From JBBRYK01 sp038237665 (lineage in GTDB: Bacteria; Actinomycetota; Thermoleophilia; Gaiellales; Gaiellaceae), in contig JBBRYK010000004.1 of assembly GCA_038237665.1 (NCBI GenBank), forward strand, positions 1 through 64,000: a DNA stretch of 64,000 nt, in the 5' to 3' direction. The notes below the pieces were generated by a model. That model was given only the letters and a program-made list of their open reading frames with translations, ran no database searches and was not told where the DNA came from. The translations under genes were made by a program, and so were the position numbers. Numbering within the stretch: position 1 is the stretch's first letter; the number at the start of each line of letters is the position of its first letter. Below, piece after piece: positions 23,763-35,110 of the stretch.

Positions 23763-24248
23763 GTGGATGAGCGCGAGCGGATGTCGTGGGACGATCTCGG
23801 CGACGGGACCCGCGCGCTTGCCGAACAGATCCACGAGGACGGCTACGCCCCGGACATGATCCTCGGTATCGCCCGCGGCGGGCTCCTGGTCTCAGGTGCA
23901 CTCGCGTACGCGCTCGACGTCAAGAACACGTTCACGATGAACGTCGAGTTCTATACAGGGATCGAGGAGCGGCTCGAGATGCCGATGATCCTGCCGCCGG
24001 TGCCAGACCTCGTCGACCTGCACGAGTCGCGAGTGCTGATCGCGGACGACGTCGCGGACACCGGCAAGACGCTCCTGCTGATCAAGGAGTTCCTGGCCGG
24101 AAAGGTGGGCGAGGTTCGCTCGGCCGTGCTCTACGAAAAGCCGCGCTCGGAGGTGCAGTGCGAGTATGTGTGGCGGCGCACCGATCTCTGGATCGATTTC
24201 CCCTGGAGCGTGCTGCCGCCGGTCAATGCGGCGCTGGCTCGACCGTGA
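23763..24248 (+). CDS. Phosphoribosyltransferase (xanthine/hypoxanthine type)
   Basis: 161 residues, type I PRTase fold. The PRPP loop is VLIADDVADTGKTLLL (residues 90-105) and an early loop ILGIARGGLLVSG binds pyrophosphate. The C-terminal hood is short with WIDFPWSV, similar to Gpt/xanthine PRTases, so purine salvage is likely. The GTG start has a leaderless -10 at correct spacing; the alternative ATG at 23781 has none. The 3' end overlaps the convergent molybdoenzyme gene by 26 bp. Confidence 0.8.
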   Translation: MDERERMSWDDLGDGTRALAEQIHEDGYAPDMILGIARGGLLVSGALAYALDVKNTFTMNVEFYTGIEERLEMPMILPPVPDLVDLHESRVLIADDVADTGKTLLLIKEFLAGKVGEVRSAVLYEKPRSEVQCEYVWRRTDLWIDFPWSVLPPVNAALARP

Positions 24249-25296
24249 CGGGTACCCGCTGCACGGCGTTGTTCGCGTAGCCGCCCAGGTTCCATTCAGG
24301 CTCCAGCGGCTGCACGTTGCCTGCTCCGTCGGTCGCGCGGCAGCAGAGCTCGTGCTCGCCGGGCGCGGCGTCCCAGACGAACCCCCAGCCCACCCAGGCC
24401 CACGGCCCTTGTAACACTGTGTTACTTGCCTGTTCGAGCTGCGCGACGGCCCAGGCCTCGCCGCTGTCGGTACTCACCTCGACGCGCTCGATCGGCGCCT
24501 CACCCGACCAGGCGCGACCCTCCAGGAGGCAGGGGCCGGCAGGCACGGTGCGGCGGCGGGTCATGAAGTCTGGGATTCCCGGGGGCGCCATCAGGGCGCG
24601 CGGGCGCATGCGGGTCAGCGGCTCACCCGGGTCGTCTTCGTCGGCGCGCAGGCGGTAGCCGCGCGCCTGCTGATACCCGGCGAAGGGCTCCGAGATCACC
24701 TCGATCTCGGCCAGCCACTTGACGTTGGTCATCCCGTACCAGCCCGGGACGAGCAGGCGAGCCGGAAAGCCGTGCTGGGGCGGCAAGGGCTGGCCGTTGA
24801 CTTCATAGGCAACAATCGCATGTGCATGCAGGGCATCCTCGAGGGGGAGCGCCCGCTGGAACTGCTGCTCCTGACCGCCTTCGAGCCCGCGGTCGAGGCC
24901 GGTGAAGAGGACTTCGACCGCGGCCTCGTCCGGCCCCGCTTCGTCGAGCAGGGGCCCGAGCGGAGTCCCCGTCCAGCGCGCCGTGCCCACCGCTTCGGAC
25001 AGCCACGGCTGGCTGACAACGTGCGGCTCGAGCAGCGCTCGACCGTTTCCGGCGCACTCCATCGTCATGGTCACGTCGACGCTCTCGCGGGCGCGGAGGT
25101 CCGCCAGGGAGAGCTCGAGCTCCTGCTCGACGAGGCCGTGGAGGCGAAGGCGCCAGGCATCCGGATCGACGACCGGTATGTCGTAGTGGATGAGCAGATA
25201 GTGCAACCCGACGGGCGTGATCGGAAAGCGGAGCGCCTCGAGCGGCATCCCGTGGTTCCGGGCCGCAAGCTGCAGCTCCTCGAAGCTGATCGCCAT
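24223..25296 (-). CDS. Sulfite-oxidase-family molybdenum-cofactor oxidoreductase
   Basis: 357 residues. The molybdopterin domain contains the cysteine that binds molybdenum (MTMECAGNGR, Cys near residue 82), GTARWTGTPL and HGFPARLLVPGWYGMTNVKWL, characteristic of the SUOX/YedY superfamily. The C-terminal immunoglobulin-like dimerisation domain starts near residue 250 (RVEVSTDSGEAW). No signal peptide, so it appears cytoplasmic. Start ATG; TAAGCT lies seven bases upstream. An AT-rich palindrome encodes SNTVLQ in the C-terminal domain. Substrate (sulfite or an organic S-oxide) unknown. Confidence 0.82.
   Translation of the reverse strand: MAISFEELQLAARNHGMPLEALRFPITPVGLHYLLIHYDIPVVDPDAWRLRLHGLVEQELELSLADLRARESVDVTMTMECAGNGRALLEPHVVSQPWLSEAVGTARWTGTPLGPLLDEAGPDEAAVEVLFTGLDRGLEGGQEQQFQRALPLEDALHAHAIVAYEVNGQPLPPQHGFPARLLVPGWYGMTNVKWLAEIEVISEPFAGYQQARGYRLRADEDDPGEPLTRMRPRALMAPPGIPDFMTRRRTVPAGPCLLEGRAWSGEAPIERVEVSTDSGEAWAVAQLEQASNTVLQGPWAWVGWGFVWDAAPGEHELCCRATDGAGNVQPLEPEWNLGGYANNAVQRVPVTVEPAPH
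24408..24428. repeat. Dispersed palindrome, copy b
   Basis: Perfect GTAACAC-T-GTGTTAC core with flanks CTT and TTG, inside the molybdoenzyme gene. It shares a 23-bp identical stretch with copy c at 44 kb. Confidence 0.8.
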
Positions 25297-25321
25297 CAAG
25301 TCGAGCTTACGCCGACAGTTC

Positions 25322-25327
25322 TAGACT
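25322..25327 (+). promoter_or_regulatory. -10 box, leaderless promoter of the HNH gene
   Basis: TAGACT, six bases, GTG (25334). Confidence 0.55.
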
Positions 25328-25333
25328 CGGCTC

Positions 25334-26230
25334 GTGGAGCGCGACGAAGACGTAAGGACATCGTGCTTCGCGCGGCTTGCGGTTCTTCAGGCGAACGTCG
25401 GCGATGAACTGCCTTACGCCGGTGTTCTGTCCGAGGGGTTTCCGTTCCGCGGACGGCGGGTCCCGTTTCTCAACCCATACAAGGGCATCCACCGCGCGCG
25501 CGAGCAGCGAGGGCCTGCGGCGCTGTCCATCCAAACGTCCGTCAAGTCGCCTTACGATGACTCGGCCTCCGAACTCGGCTTCATGTACGCCTACCGCACC
25601 GGAAGCATCGACCAGCCGGACAACCGCGCACTGAGGGCGGCGCATCGCCTCCAGACTCCGATCGTCTACTTCGTCGGAACGAGAGCGGGCTGGTTTCGCC
25701 CGCTCTATCCGTGTTTCGTGACGCAGGATGACCCGACCGCCAAGCGGGTGCTGGTCTCACCCGGGCGCCTAGTGGGACCGGTCGACGAACCGATTCCCGA
25801 GCCCGTCGATGATCCGATCGAAAAGCGCTATGCCGTTCGCGAGGTGCGGGTCCGGCTTCATCAGGACCGTTTTCGCGGCGCCGTCCTCCCCGCTTACGGC
25901 CACCAATGCTCAATTTGCCGCCTGAAGGAGGTTCGCCTTCTCGACGCAGCTCACATCGTCCAAGACGCGGACCCGACCGGGCTTCCAGAAGTGCCCAACG
26001 GTCTCAGTCTCTGCACCATCCATCACCGCGCCTTTGACCAAGACCTCGTAGGGATCTCCCCGAACTACCGCGTTCATGTCTCTCCGAGGCTTCTCGAGGA
26101 CGAAGACGGGCCGATGCTCGAAGTTCTCAAGACATTCCACGGTGAGGACATCGTCATTCCGCAACGGCGGGCATGGAAGCCGAATCCCGATCATCTAGCC
26201 GAGCGATTCGAGCGCTTCGCGACTGCCTAA
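25334..26230 (+). CDS. HNH endonuclease, putative restriction type
   Basis: 298 residues. The C-terminal HNH module is complete: zinc-type cysteines in HQCSIC, then LLDAAHIVQDAD (first His), NGLSLCTIHHRAFD (Asn and final His). The N-terminal 170 residues (FARLAVLQANVGDELPYAGVL; GPAALSIQTSVKSPYDD) resemble the DNA-recognition region of stand-alone putative restriction endonucleases (COG3440-like). No methyltransferase is adjacent, so it may target modified DNA or be a solitary defence nuclease. Its codon use is slightly less GC-rich than its neighbours, compatible with acquisition. Confidence 0.78.
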   Translation: MERDEDVRTSCFARLAVLQANVGDELPYAGVLSEGFPFRGRRVPFLNPYKGIHRAREQRGPAALSIQTSVKSPYDDSASELGFMYAYRTGSIDQPDNRALRAAHRLQTPIVYFVGTRAGWFRPLYPCFVTQDDPTAKRVLVSPGRLVGPVDEPIPEPVDDPIEKRYAVREVRVRLHQDRFRGAVLPAYGHQCSICRLKEVRLLDAAHIVQDADPTGLPEVPNGLSLCTIHHRAFDQDLVGISPNYRVHVSPRLLEDEDGPMLEVLKTFHGEDIVIPQRRAWKPNPDHLAERFERFATA

Positions 26231-26254
26231 ACCACCGTAGGGACTACGTCCAAA

Positions 26255-27124
26255 CTAGACACCGGTGTTGGAGACCGAATCGAGGTAGTCCCGGGCGATC
26301 GCGTCCAGGCCTTCGTCCTGCGGCAGGCCGAGGGCGAGAGCGCGGTCGGCCGGCGCCTCGTCGGGCCAGTTGTCCACGATCGCCTGGACGGTCGGATCCG
26401 GACGGAAGTCGATGCGGCCGGTCGCTCCCGCGCGGTCGGCCGCCTCGGCAAGCTCGTCGGTCGTCACGGACAGGCTCGGGAAGTTGACCACGGCGTTGTC
26501 GCCCAGATCGGCGGCGGGAAGCTCGGCAAGCCGAACGAAGCACTCGACCGCGGTCCGGACTCCGACGACCGGCAGCCGCGTATCCGGAGAGACCGGGACG
26601 GCGTAGTCGCGCCCCGCCAGAGGCCCCCGGAAGATCGCGCTCGCAAATCCGGACGCGGCCTGCGCGGGCGCATCCGGCCGGACGATCACGGTGGCCAGGC
26701 GTCCGGCGCGCGCGTCGACGAACCCCTTGCGGCGGTAGTCGTTCAGCAACAGTTCGACGGCCGCCTTCGTGGCGCCGTAGGTCGTCTGCGGATTCGGCCG
26801 CCCAGCGGCGTCGAGGACTGCGATCGTCGACGCGAAGACGAACCGCGTTCCACCGACGGCCCGACACGCCTCGAGGAGCGCGCGGCTCCCGTCCAGGTTG
26901 ACGCGCAGCGCGAGATCGAAGTCCTGCTCGCTCTGCCCCCCCCGAACGGCCGCGAGATGGAAGACCCTGTCGTTCGGCCGTAGCAACGAGCGTAGGCGCG
27001 GCTCGTCGCAGATGTCGTTGCCCTGCGCCGCGTCGTAAACCACGACCTCCGCGCCCAGCCCGGCGAGCCGCCGTGTGAGCTCGCCGCCGACGAAGCCCAG
27101 CCCGCCGGTCACGATCGCCCTCAC
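26255..27124 (-). CDS. NAD(P)-dependent epimerase/dehydratase (SDR; DenD-like)
   Basis: 289 residues from GTG 27124, which places the Rossmann motif TGGLGFVGGEL at residues 6-16; longer frames add a meaningless N-terminus. Extended SDR with FVFASTIAV, catalytic YGATK (Tyr and Lys) and a sugar-binding C-terminal part. The overall pattern resembles D-erythronate dehydrogenase (DenD) and other nucleotide-free sugar-acid dehydrogenases. It is convergent with the HNH gene, with a 24-bp gap, and divergent from the sigma factor gene. Confidence 0.78.
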   Translation of the reverse strand: MRAIVTGGLGFVGGELTRRLAGLGAEVVVYDAAQGNDICDEPRLRSLLRPNDRVFHLAAVRGGQSEQDFDLALRVNLDGSRALLEACRAVGGTRFVFASTIAVLDAAGRPNPQTTYGATKAAVELLLNDYRRKGFVDARAGRLATVIVRPDAPAQAASGFASAIFRGPLAGRDYAVPVSPDTRLPVVGVRTAVECFVRLAELPAADLGDNAVVNFPSLSVTTDELAEAADRAGATGRIDFRPDPTVQAIVDNWPDEAPADRALALGLPQDEGLDAIARDYLDSVSNTGV

Positions 27125-27174
27125 GCGCGGGACTCTGGCAGAAACGTTTGGCCACCCAAGTCGGATACAAAGGT

Positions 27175-27720
27175 GTGAGGACGGACGCCCAGCTGATTCG
27201 CGAGTCGCGCAGTGACGCACAGGCGTTCGGCGAGCTCTACCGGCGCCATGCGCAGGCCGTCCACTCCTGGCTCCGCGCCCGCGGCGGCGAGCGGATCGCC
27301 GGCGAGCTCGCCGCGGAGACGTTCGCGCAGGCGGCCTTGAGCCTCAAGCGTTTCCGCGACGAGGCGGGTGGCTCGGCGCTCCCTTGGCTCCTCGGAATCG
27401 CGCGGAACCTCCTTCGCCGCTCCCTGGAGCGGGAGCGCATCGAAGCGCGCGCAAGAAAACGGCTGGGGATGCCCATCGTCTCCTACGAGCACGACGCGGT
27501 CGACGGCCGCCTGGATGCCGAGAACCTGGCCCCCGCGCTTGCCGCCGCTCTCGAGCAGCTGCCCGCCGCCCAGCGCGACGCGCTCGAGCTGCGCGTCATT
27601 CGAGAGCTGGCCTACGACGAGGTCGCCGCGGCGCTCAACTGCAGCCCGGTGGCCGCGCGTGTCCGCATCAGCCGCGCGCTCAACTCCCTCTCCCGGATCC
27701 TGAAAGGAGCCGAACAGTGA
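27175..27720 (+). CDS. ECF-type RNA polymerase sigma factor
   Basis: 181 residues from GTG 27175. Region 2 spans residues 10-80 (AFGELYRRHAQAVHSWLRARGG; LPWLLGIARNLLRRSLERER) and region 4 residues 115-175 (LEQLPAAQRDALELRVIRELAYDEVAAALNCSPVAARVRISRALNSL), with the region-4 helix-turn-helix intact. The TGA stop overlaps the GTG start of the next gene, the usual arrangement for sigma factor and partner. The GATACA box just upstream may be its own promoter. Confidence 0.87.
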   Translation: MRTDAQLIRESRSDAQAFGELYRRHAQAVHSWLRARGGERIAGELAAETFAQAALSLKRFRDEAGGSALPWLLGIARNLLRRSLERERIEARARKRLGMPIVSYEHDAVDGRLDAENLAPALAAALEQLPAAQRDALELRVIRELAYDEVAAALNCSPVAARVRISRALNSLSRILKGAEQ

Positions 27721-28346
27721 CCGAGCTTCCCTCGCATCTCGAAGCCCTCGGCCGCGACCTCGACGCGGCCGTCACCCGACTACTCGTGAAACGCTGCCGT
27801 CGCGTGCGGCGCGTTCGCATTGCCGCCACGGCGGGCGCACTCGCCCTCGCCTTTTCGGCGGCCGCGATCGCGAGCGGCATCGGGCCGGACCTTCAGCTCG
27901 ACCCGACGAAGTGGTCGCTCCTGGGCGGCGGTACCGTCGACGAGGGCCGCGGTGAGTTCGTGCACGCGCAGCGGATCGAGGACGGCAGCCACTCGACGTT
28001 CATGGTCGAGCACGATCAGGGCCTCGACCGCTACAGGGCGTTCCTGCTCCACGAGCGCCTACTCGCCGCCGCGGGTTCGACGTCACCGGTGCCCGTGCGG
28101 GAAGAGCAGGGCGAGCTCTGTACGCGCGCCGAGCTGACCCGAGCGGAACAGGTCGCCCTGGACACACTCCGCGCCTCCTTCCCGGCCGGCACGCCCGCGG
28201 ACGTGGGCAAGGCGAAGGTCGACGAGGCGGTCGTCGGGGCGTTCGGCGGTGCGCCGTGCCGCGGGCTGCAGTACGCGGGCGAAATCGCCCGGCTCGTCTA
28301 CGCCAACCTCGAGCCGCAGTCGAACCTGCTGGTGGGCGTGCGGTAG
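27717..28346 (+). CDS. Single-span membrane protein, probable sigma-factor partner
   Basis: 209 residues: a short cytoplasmic N-terminus (TELPSHLEALGRDLDAAVTRLL) with a basic cluster (KRCRRVRRVRIA), one membrane span (residues 38-58) and an extracytoplasmic domain with two or three cysteines. It is translationally coupled to the ECF sigma gene, so an anti-sigma role is the best guess, but I see no zinc-binding HxxxCxxC motif. Confidence 0.6.
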   Translation: MTELPSHLEALGRDLDAAVTRLLVKRCRRVRRVRIAATAGALALAFSAAAIASGIGPDLQLDPTKWSLLGGGTVDEGRGEFVHAQRIEDGSHSTFMVEHDQGLDRYRAFLLHERLLAAAGSTSPVPVREEQGELCTRAELTRAEQVALDTLRASFPAGTPADVGKAKVDEAVVGAFGGAPCRGLQYAGEIARLVYANLEPQSNLLVGVR

Positions 28347-28389
28347 TGATTTGCGCAGGGTGCGTTGCGACGGGCAAGCTGGTGCGTCG

Positions 28390-29409
28390 ATGCGCCGCCT
28401 CGTCCTCCTCGCCGGCGCCGTCGCTTGCCTGGCCGTCCCGGCCGCCGGAACCGGCGCCGGGACGGCCCACGTCAAGGTGTTCTTCCTCCAGGGGGAGCAG
28501 GTCGCCTCTGTCCCCCGGGCCGTCTCGGCCGGCAACAAGCCGCGGGGCGCGATCCAGGCGCTGCTCGCCGGGCCGAACGCCCGCGAGCGCAGTGCGGGCT
28601 ACGGCAGCGCGATCCCCGCAGGAACCAAGCTCGTTCGGCTCTCGGTCGCCTCGGGCCGGGCGATCGTCGCGCTGCAGACGCTCCCGGCCGGCACGAAGGC
28701 CGACGCCTCGCTGATCTCGGCCGAAGCCACGCAGGTCTCTCTCACCCTCAAGGCGCTCGAGCTCGAGACGAGCTTGTTCCTGAACGGCCACGCTGTCGCC
28801 ACCCCGAACGCGGTGCCGCCCGAGCCTCCTGCCGGGCCGCCGGAACTGTCGCCGAGCGCGCCTGCCCCGGCCGACGTCCCGCTCGTCCAGGCCCAGCTGA
28901 ACACCGTTCGCTTCCTGCCGAGGGACGGGCTGACGGGGAGCTGGGATTACCGAACGGAGCAGGCCGTCCTCGCCGCGCAGGCCTGGAACGGCCTCGCCCG
29001 CGACGGCGTCGTCGGGCCGCAGACGCTCTCCGCGCTGGCGCAGGCGATCATCCCGGCCCCGCGCGAGAGCACGCCCGCGAAGCACATCGAGGTCTACCGC
29101 TCGCTCGGCGTCGTGCTGATGGTCAACAACGGCGTCGTCGTCCGGGCGCTGCATTCGGCGAGCGGCAAGCCGGGCTTCGAAACCCCTGCCGGAACGTTCA
29201 AGGTCTTCCGCAAGGAGCGGTTCTCCTGGTCGGTGCCGTACAAGGTCTGGCTGCCGTACGCCAGCTACTTCCACAACGGCGTGGCCTTCCACGCATACGC
29301 GGAAATCCCGGCGACTCCGGCCTCGCACGGCTGCGTGCGGCTGCCGTGGCCGGAGGCGGGCTACGTCTACGCCTTCGCCAAGCTCGGCACCACCGTCGTC
29401 GTCTACTAG
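28390..29409 (+). CDS. Secreted L,D-transpeptidase with GerMN-like and peptidoglycan-binding domains
   Basis: 339 residues. Signal peptide (residues 1-24), a GerMN-like domain (25-135: VKVFFLQGEQVASVPR; IQALLAGPNA), a proline-rich linker, a peptidoglycan-binding helical repeat (VQAQLNTVRFLPRDGLTGSWD; GVVGPQTLSAL), and a YkuD catalytic domain ending with HGCVRLPW near residue 313, which holds the catalytic cysteine and histidine. It would form 3-3 crosslinks or attach proteins in the cell wall. The gene lies 43 bp after the sigma/partner pair and may belong to that regulon. Confidence 0.87.
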   Translation: MRRLVLLAGAVACLAVPAAGTGAGTAHVKVFFLQGEQVASVPRAVSAGNKPRGAIQALLAGPNARERSAGYGSAIPAGTKLVRLSVASGRAIVALQTLPAGTKADASLISAEATQVSLTLKALELETSLFLNGHAVATPNAVPPEPPAGPPELSPSAPAPADVPLVQAQLNTVRFLPRDGLTGSWDYRTEQAVLAAQAWNGLARDGVVGPQTLSALAQAIIPAPRESTPAKHIEVYRSLGVVLMVNNGVVVRALHSASGKPGFETPAGTFKVFRKERFSWSVPYKVWLPYASYFHNGVAFHAYAEIPATPASHGCVRLPWPEAGYVYAFAKLGTTVVVY

Positions 29410-29415
29410 AGGCCG

Positions 29416-30837
29416 CTAGCGCAGGCGCCAGAGCGCAAAGGGCTCGTTCTCGAAGCCTTTGAGCTCGGCGGCCAGCGGCACGACGTCGAGCCCGGCCAGG
29501 AGCGCCTGCACCTCCGGATCGCCGTACACGGCCTCGGAGAGGACGATGTCGTCCTCTGAAAGCCCGGCGAGCCGCGCAGCCGCGTTCACAGTCGAGCCGA
29601 AGTAGTCGAGCCGGTCGTTCTGGTTGACGGCGATGCAAGGCCCGTAGTGAATGCCCGCCTTGAGGTCGAGCGGCCGCCCGGCCAGCTCGGTCCGGGCGCG
29701 CAGCACCGACCGTACGGCCGACGCCGGCCGGCGGAAGACGGCCATGATCGCGTCGCCCATCGTCTTGACGAGCGCCCCCTCCTCGGCGGCGACGACATCG
29801 TGGAGCAGACGCAGGTGGCCCTGGACGGAGGCGAAAGCGGGGGCGTCGCCCACGTCGCGGTAGTAGCGCGTCGAGCCGTGCAGGTCGGTGAAGAGAACGG
29901 CGAGGCTTCCGACGGAGACCGGCTCACCCGGACGGATGACCTCGTTCACGAACAGGTCGCGGAAGACCTGGAGCGCGGTCACCTCGGCCGCGGTGACGGC
30001 ATCGTCGGCCCACGCCGCGCGTTCGAGAACCGCAAGGCCGGCGTCGTCCGACTCGTTGGCCAGCCGGACGTCCGTCAAGCCCTCCGCCGTCACGCTGAGC
30101 GGAGTGTCGCCGTGAGGCAGGCGCAGCCGGTACGCGCCTGCCTCGAGCGGGACGCGCAGCGTGCGCTCCTCCCGCGGCGCCAGCCTCTGCTGGAGCACGA
30201 TGTGCGGCGTCAGCCGCGGGCCGCCGACGCAGTAGGAAGCAACCTCGACCACCCGGATCGCAGGGCTCGGGCGAAACGCGAGCTCGACCGAGCGATCGAA
30301 GTCCGCCCGGAAGTCGATCCCGCAGCCGTCGCAGTGCACGTCAGGATCGACGTCGGCCAGCCGCGGCGCCGTCTCCTGCGGCCCGCGGCACCGGGGGCAG
30401 AGCAAGTCCCAGTGCAGGTCGAGGAGGCCTGCGCGGGTGGCACGCAGGCAGAGCTCGAGCACGACCCGCCGGTCGGTCTCCCAGGGGAATCGCCAAGCGA
30501 CCGAGGAGGTTTCTCGGCTTCACAGCAAGCTCGTAGACCAGGCTGTGCCGCCGTTCTCGGGTGCGAGCTCCGCCGCGACCACGATCTCCTCAAGCGGTCC
30601 GCGGAGGAATCGCCGGCGCACGCTGTACCGGCGGGGCCGCTCCCACTCGAACGGCTCCTCCTCCCACTCGACGAACCTGCCGAGGCGAACCCGCCGGACT
30701 CGCCGCTCGGTCTCACCGGCCTCGACGCCGCTCAGGCCCACGTCGCGGTTGAAACGATTCGTATCCGCGATCAGCGGCCAGAGGGACTCCGGCGACGAGC
30801 GAAGCCGCCATTCCCAGCGATAGCGCCGTTGGATCAC
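29416..30837 (-). pseudogene. DUF5939-adenylate/guanylate cyclase gene with two frameshifts
   Basis: Three consecutive frames give one continuous protein: GTG 30837 to about 30545 (VIQRRYRWEWRLRSSPESLW; ELAPENGGT), then 30545 to about 30486 (SLVYELAVKPRNLLGRLAIP), then 30486 to the end (WETDRRVVLELCLRATRAG). The first junction lacks one base, the second gains one in a CCCC run, so the shifts cancel. The C-terminal class III cyclase domain is intact (LFTDLHGSTRYYRDV; VKTMGDAIMAVFRRP; VNAAARLAGLS), preceded by a CPRC/CDGC zinc-like cluster. Compensating homopolymer indels suggest sequencing error as much as decay. Last gene of the lon operon. Confidence 0.75.
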
Positions 30838-31490
30838 ATGGGCATCTTCGCGTCCGCCGTGAGGGCGGATCGAACCCAGGGCACGAGCTCGTCGACGAAC
30901 CGCGGGTCGATCGTGTGCGGCATCGGCGACTCGCGGTAGAGCACGTCGGCTCCCGCTCCTTCGAGCAGAGCCTTCACCTGCCGGCCGAACTCGACCGAAA
31001 TCACCGGGTCGTACGTGCCGTGGCCGACCGCCACCGGCGGCAGCGGAGGCTCGAGGTCGAGCTCGAAGCCCTCGACCGTAGGGATGAAGCCGGAGAGCGC
31101 GATGATCCCGGCTGGACGCGGACGGCCGCGACCGAGGCCGAGCGCATAGCTCATCACCGCACCCTGCGAGAAGCCGCCGAGCACGGTCCACTCGGCCGGG
31201 ATGCCCGTTCGCGCGCTCAGCTCGTCAAGGAAACGCACGGCCTTCGGATACGTGTCCAGGAAGGTCGCTGGATCGGGGTAGCCGATCTCGCGCACGCCGT
31301 ACCAGTGCGCGCCGCCCGGCGGGAGGGTCAACGGCCCGCGCGGCGTGATCCCGAGCAGGCGCCGGCCGGGATCGAGGGCGTCGAGCAGGGGCACGAGGTC
31401 GTTCTCGTCCGCGCCCCGGCCGTGAAAGAGGACGAGTGCGCCCTCCGGCTCACCCTCGGCCGGCCGCTCTCGGTACCCGAGCGCGCTCAC
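30834..31490 (-). CDS. Phospholipase/carboxylesterase family protein (MhqD-like)
   Basis: 218 residues, compact alpha/beta hydrolase. LVLFHGRGADENDLVPLL is the family oxyanion region, GGFSQGAVMSYA the nucleophile elbow, HGTYDPVI the acid region and MPHTIDP the histidine. This group includes YodD/MhqD, an esterase induced by quinones. The GTG start overlaps the stop of the upstream ring-cleaving dioxygenase gene, matching the mhqO-mhqD order in Bacillus. Confidence 0.8.
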   Translation of the reverse strand: MSALGYRERPAEGEPEGALVLFHGRGADENDLVPLLDALDPGRRLLGITPRGPLTLPPGGAHWYGVREIGYPDPATFLDTYPKAVRFLDELSARTGIPAEWTVLGGFSQGAVMSYALGLGRGRPRPAGIIALSGFIPTVEGFELDLEPPLPPVAVGHGTYDPVISVEFGRQVKALLEGAGADVLYRESPMPHTIDPRFVDELVPWVRSALTADAKMPM

Positions 31491-32413
31491 CCCGAGGCGC
31501 GGGCCGGGCGCGTCTCGGGCAGCGGGGTGAGGACGTGCTCGAGCTTGTCGCGCAGATGCTCGAAGTTCGGCGGGAGCGACAGCCTCTCGCCGAGCGACTC
31601 GAGCGGCTCGTCGGCGGTGAAGCCCGGGCCGAGCGTGGCGATCTCGAAGAGCACGCCGCTCGGCTCGCGGAAGTAGATCGAGCGGAAATAGAAACGGTCG
31701 ATGATCGGCGTCGGATGCGCCCCGGTCCGGGCGACGCGCGCGGGCCAGGACTCGTGGTCGTCCATCGTCGAGGCCCAGGCGACGTGGTGGACGGTGCCGG
31801 CGCCACCGAAGCCGCGCCCGGGCGGCGACGGATCGTAGGCGTACCAGGAGCCGCGCTGGTCGCCGCGCACCTCCCACTCCGAACCCTGTTGCGCGGCGAA
31901 CCCGAGTGTGTCTTCGAGAAACTGCCGGCTGGCCTCGGGCTCGATCGCGTACGCGCGCACACCGTCGAAGCCCTGAAGGGCCAGCTCGGCTGGGATCTCG
32001 GGATGCTCGGCGGTCAACGGCTCGTCGTCGGTCTCGACATGGCGCACCTCCAGGCCGATGCCTTCCGGGTCGGTGAAGCGAACGTAGCCCGTTCCTTCGG
32101 CGGGTGCGATCCTCTCGGCGGCGATCCGCTGAGCCCAGAAGTCGACCGCTTCCTGGGAGGCAACGCGAAAGACGACGGTGTGAACCATCCCTGCGCCGTG
32201 CTGCCCCGTGCGGGCGCCCGGATACTCGAAGAAGGTGAAGTCCGCCCCGGGCTTGCCGTGCTCGTCCGCGTAGAAGAGGTGGTAGACGGTCGGGTCGTCC
32301 TGGTTGACGGTCTTCTTGACCAGCCGCAGCCCCAGCACGCGGGTGTAGAAGTCGACGTTCCGGGGCGCGTCGCCGGTGATCGCCGTGACGTGGTGGATTC
32401 CTTCGAGCTTCAT
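31487..32413 (-). CDS. VOC-family ring-cleaving dioxygenase (MhqO-like)
   Basis: 308 residues, two tandem glyoxalase/VOC modules (residues 1-150 and 150-300). The metal ligands appear as GIHHVTAI, TVHHVAWAST and LFEIATLGPG, as in the extradiol-type dioxygenases MhqO/LinE relatives. MhqO proteins are thought to open hydroquinone rings during quinone stress. The ATG is preceded by AGGAGGG within the regulator's last codons, and the regulator stop abuts it (TAAATG). Confidence 0.82.
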   Translation of the reverse strand: MKLEGIHHVTAITGDAPRNVDFYTRVLGLRLVKKTVNQDDPTVYHLFYADEHGKPGADFTFFEYPGARTGQHGAGMVHTVVFRVASQEAVDFWAQRIAAERIAPAEGTGYVRFTDPEGIGLEVRHVETDDEPLTAEHPEIPAELALQGFDGVRAYAIEPEASRQFLEDTLGFAAQQGSEWEVRGDQRGSWYAYDPSPPGRGFGGAGTVHHVAWASTMDDHESWPARVARTGAHPTPIIDRFYFRSIYFREPSGVLFEIATLGPGFTADEPLESLGERLSLPPNFEHLRDKLEHVLTPLPETRPARASG

Positions 32414-32732
32414 TTATCCCTCCTGCTTCGAAAACTGGCTACGCCCGAACTTCTCGAGCGCGGCGACGAGTGCGTTCAGCTCACGACCGCGGCCCGTGAT
32501 CCGGTATTCCACATGCGGCGGGCGCGAATCGACAACCTTGCGCGCCAGGATGCCCGCCTCGGCGAACTCGCTGAGCCGTGCGGCCAGCGTGCCCGGCGGA
32601 ATCGGGCCGAGCGCGTAGAGGAACTCGTTGAAACGGACGGCGCCCTCGTGGGCGACGTACAGGATCGAGAGTGCATACCGCCGCTCGAGGAGGTCCGCCG
32701 CCCGGCGGACCCCACTCGGCGGCGGCTCGCAT

Positions 32733-32746
<14 letters not shown>
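32414..32746 (-). CDS. HxlR (DUF24)-type winged-helix regulator
   Basis: 110 residues. Winged helix: LLERRYALSILYVAHEGAVRFNEF, then LPGIP-like turn PIPPGTLAARLSEFAEAGIL and the wing RPPHVEYRITGRGREL. The N-terminus carries two cysteines (C3 and C6). In the HxlR regulators YodB and CatR an N-terminal cysteine senses quinones, so the same role is likely, with control of the downstream mhqO/mhqD-like genes. The start overlaps the 3' end of lon by 14 bp. Confidence 0.82.
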
Positions 32747-35015
<2,269 letters not shown>

Positions 35016-35040
35016 GAAACTCCTTCGTCCTCTTGGTAGT

Positions 35041-35059
35041 AGCTACAACGAATGTAGCT
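35041..35059. promoter_or_regulatory. Inverted repeat AGCTACA-N5-TGTAGCT upstream of lon
   Basis: Perfect 7-5-7 inverted repeat 26-44 bp before the lon start codon, AT-richer than its surroundings. It matches neither CIRCE nor the HspR HAIR sequence, so the regulator is unknown. Confidence 0.55.
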
Positions 35060-35110
35060 GCTCGGATCTTCCTCGCGTCGTGCGGAACGCATCACGCATC
35101 CGTGACCAGC

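Noticed and set aside
25334..26230. Complete restriction-modification or defence island
   Set aside because: Only the HNH gene is present; neighbours are metabolic, with no methyltransferase or other defence genes.
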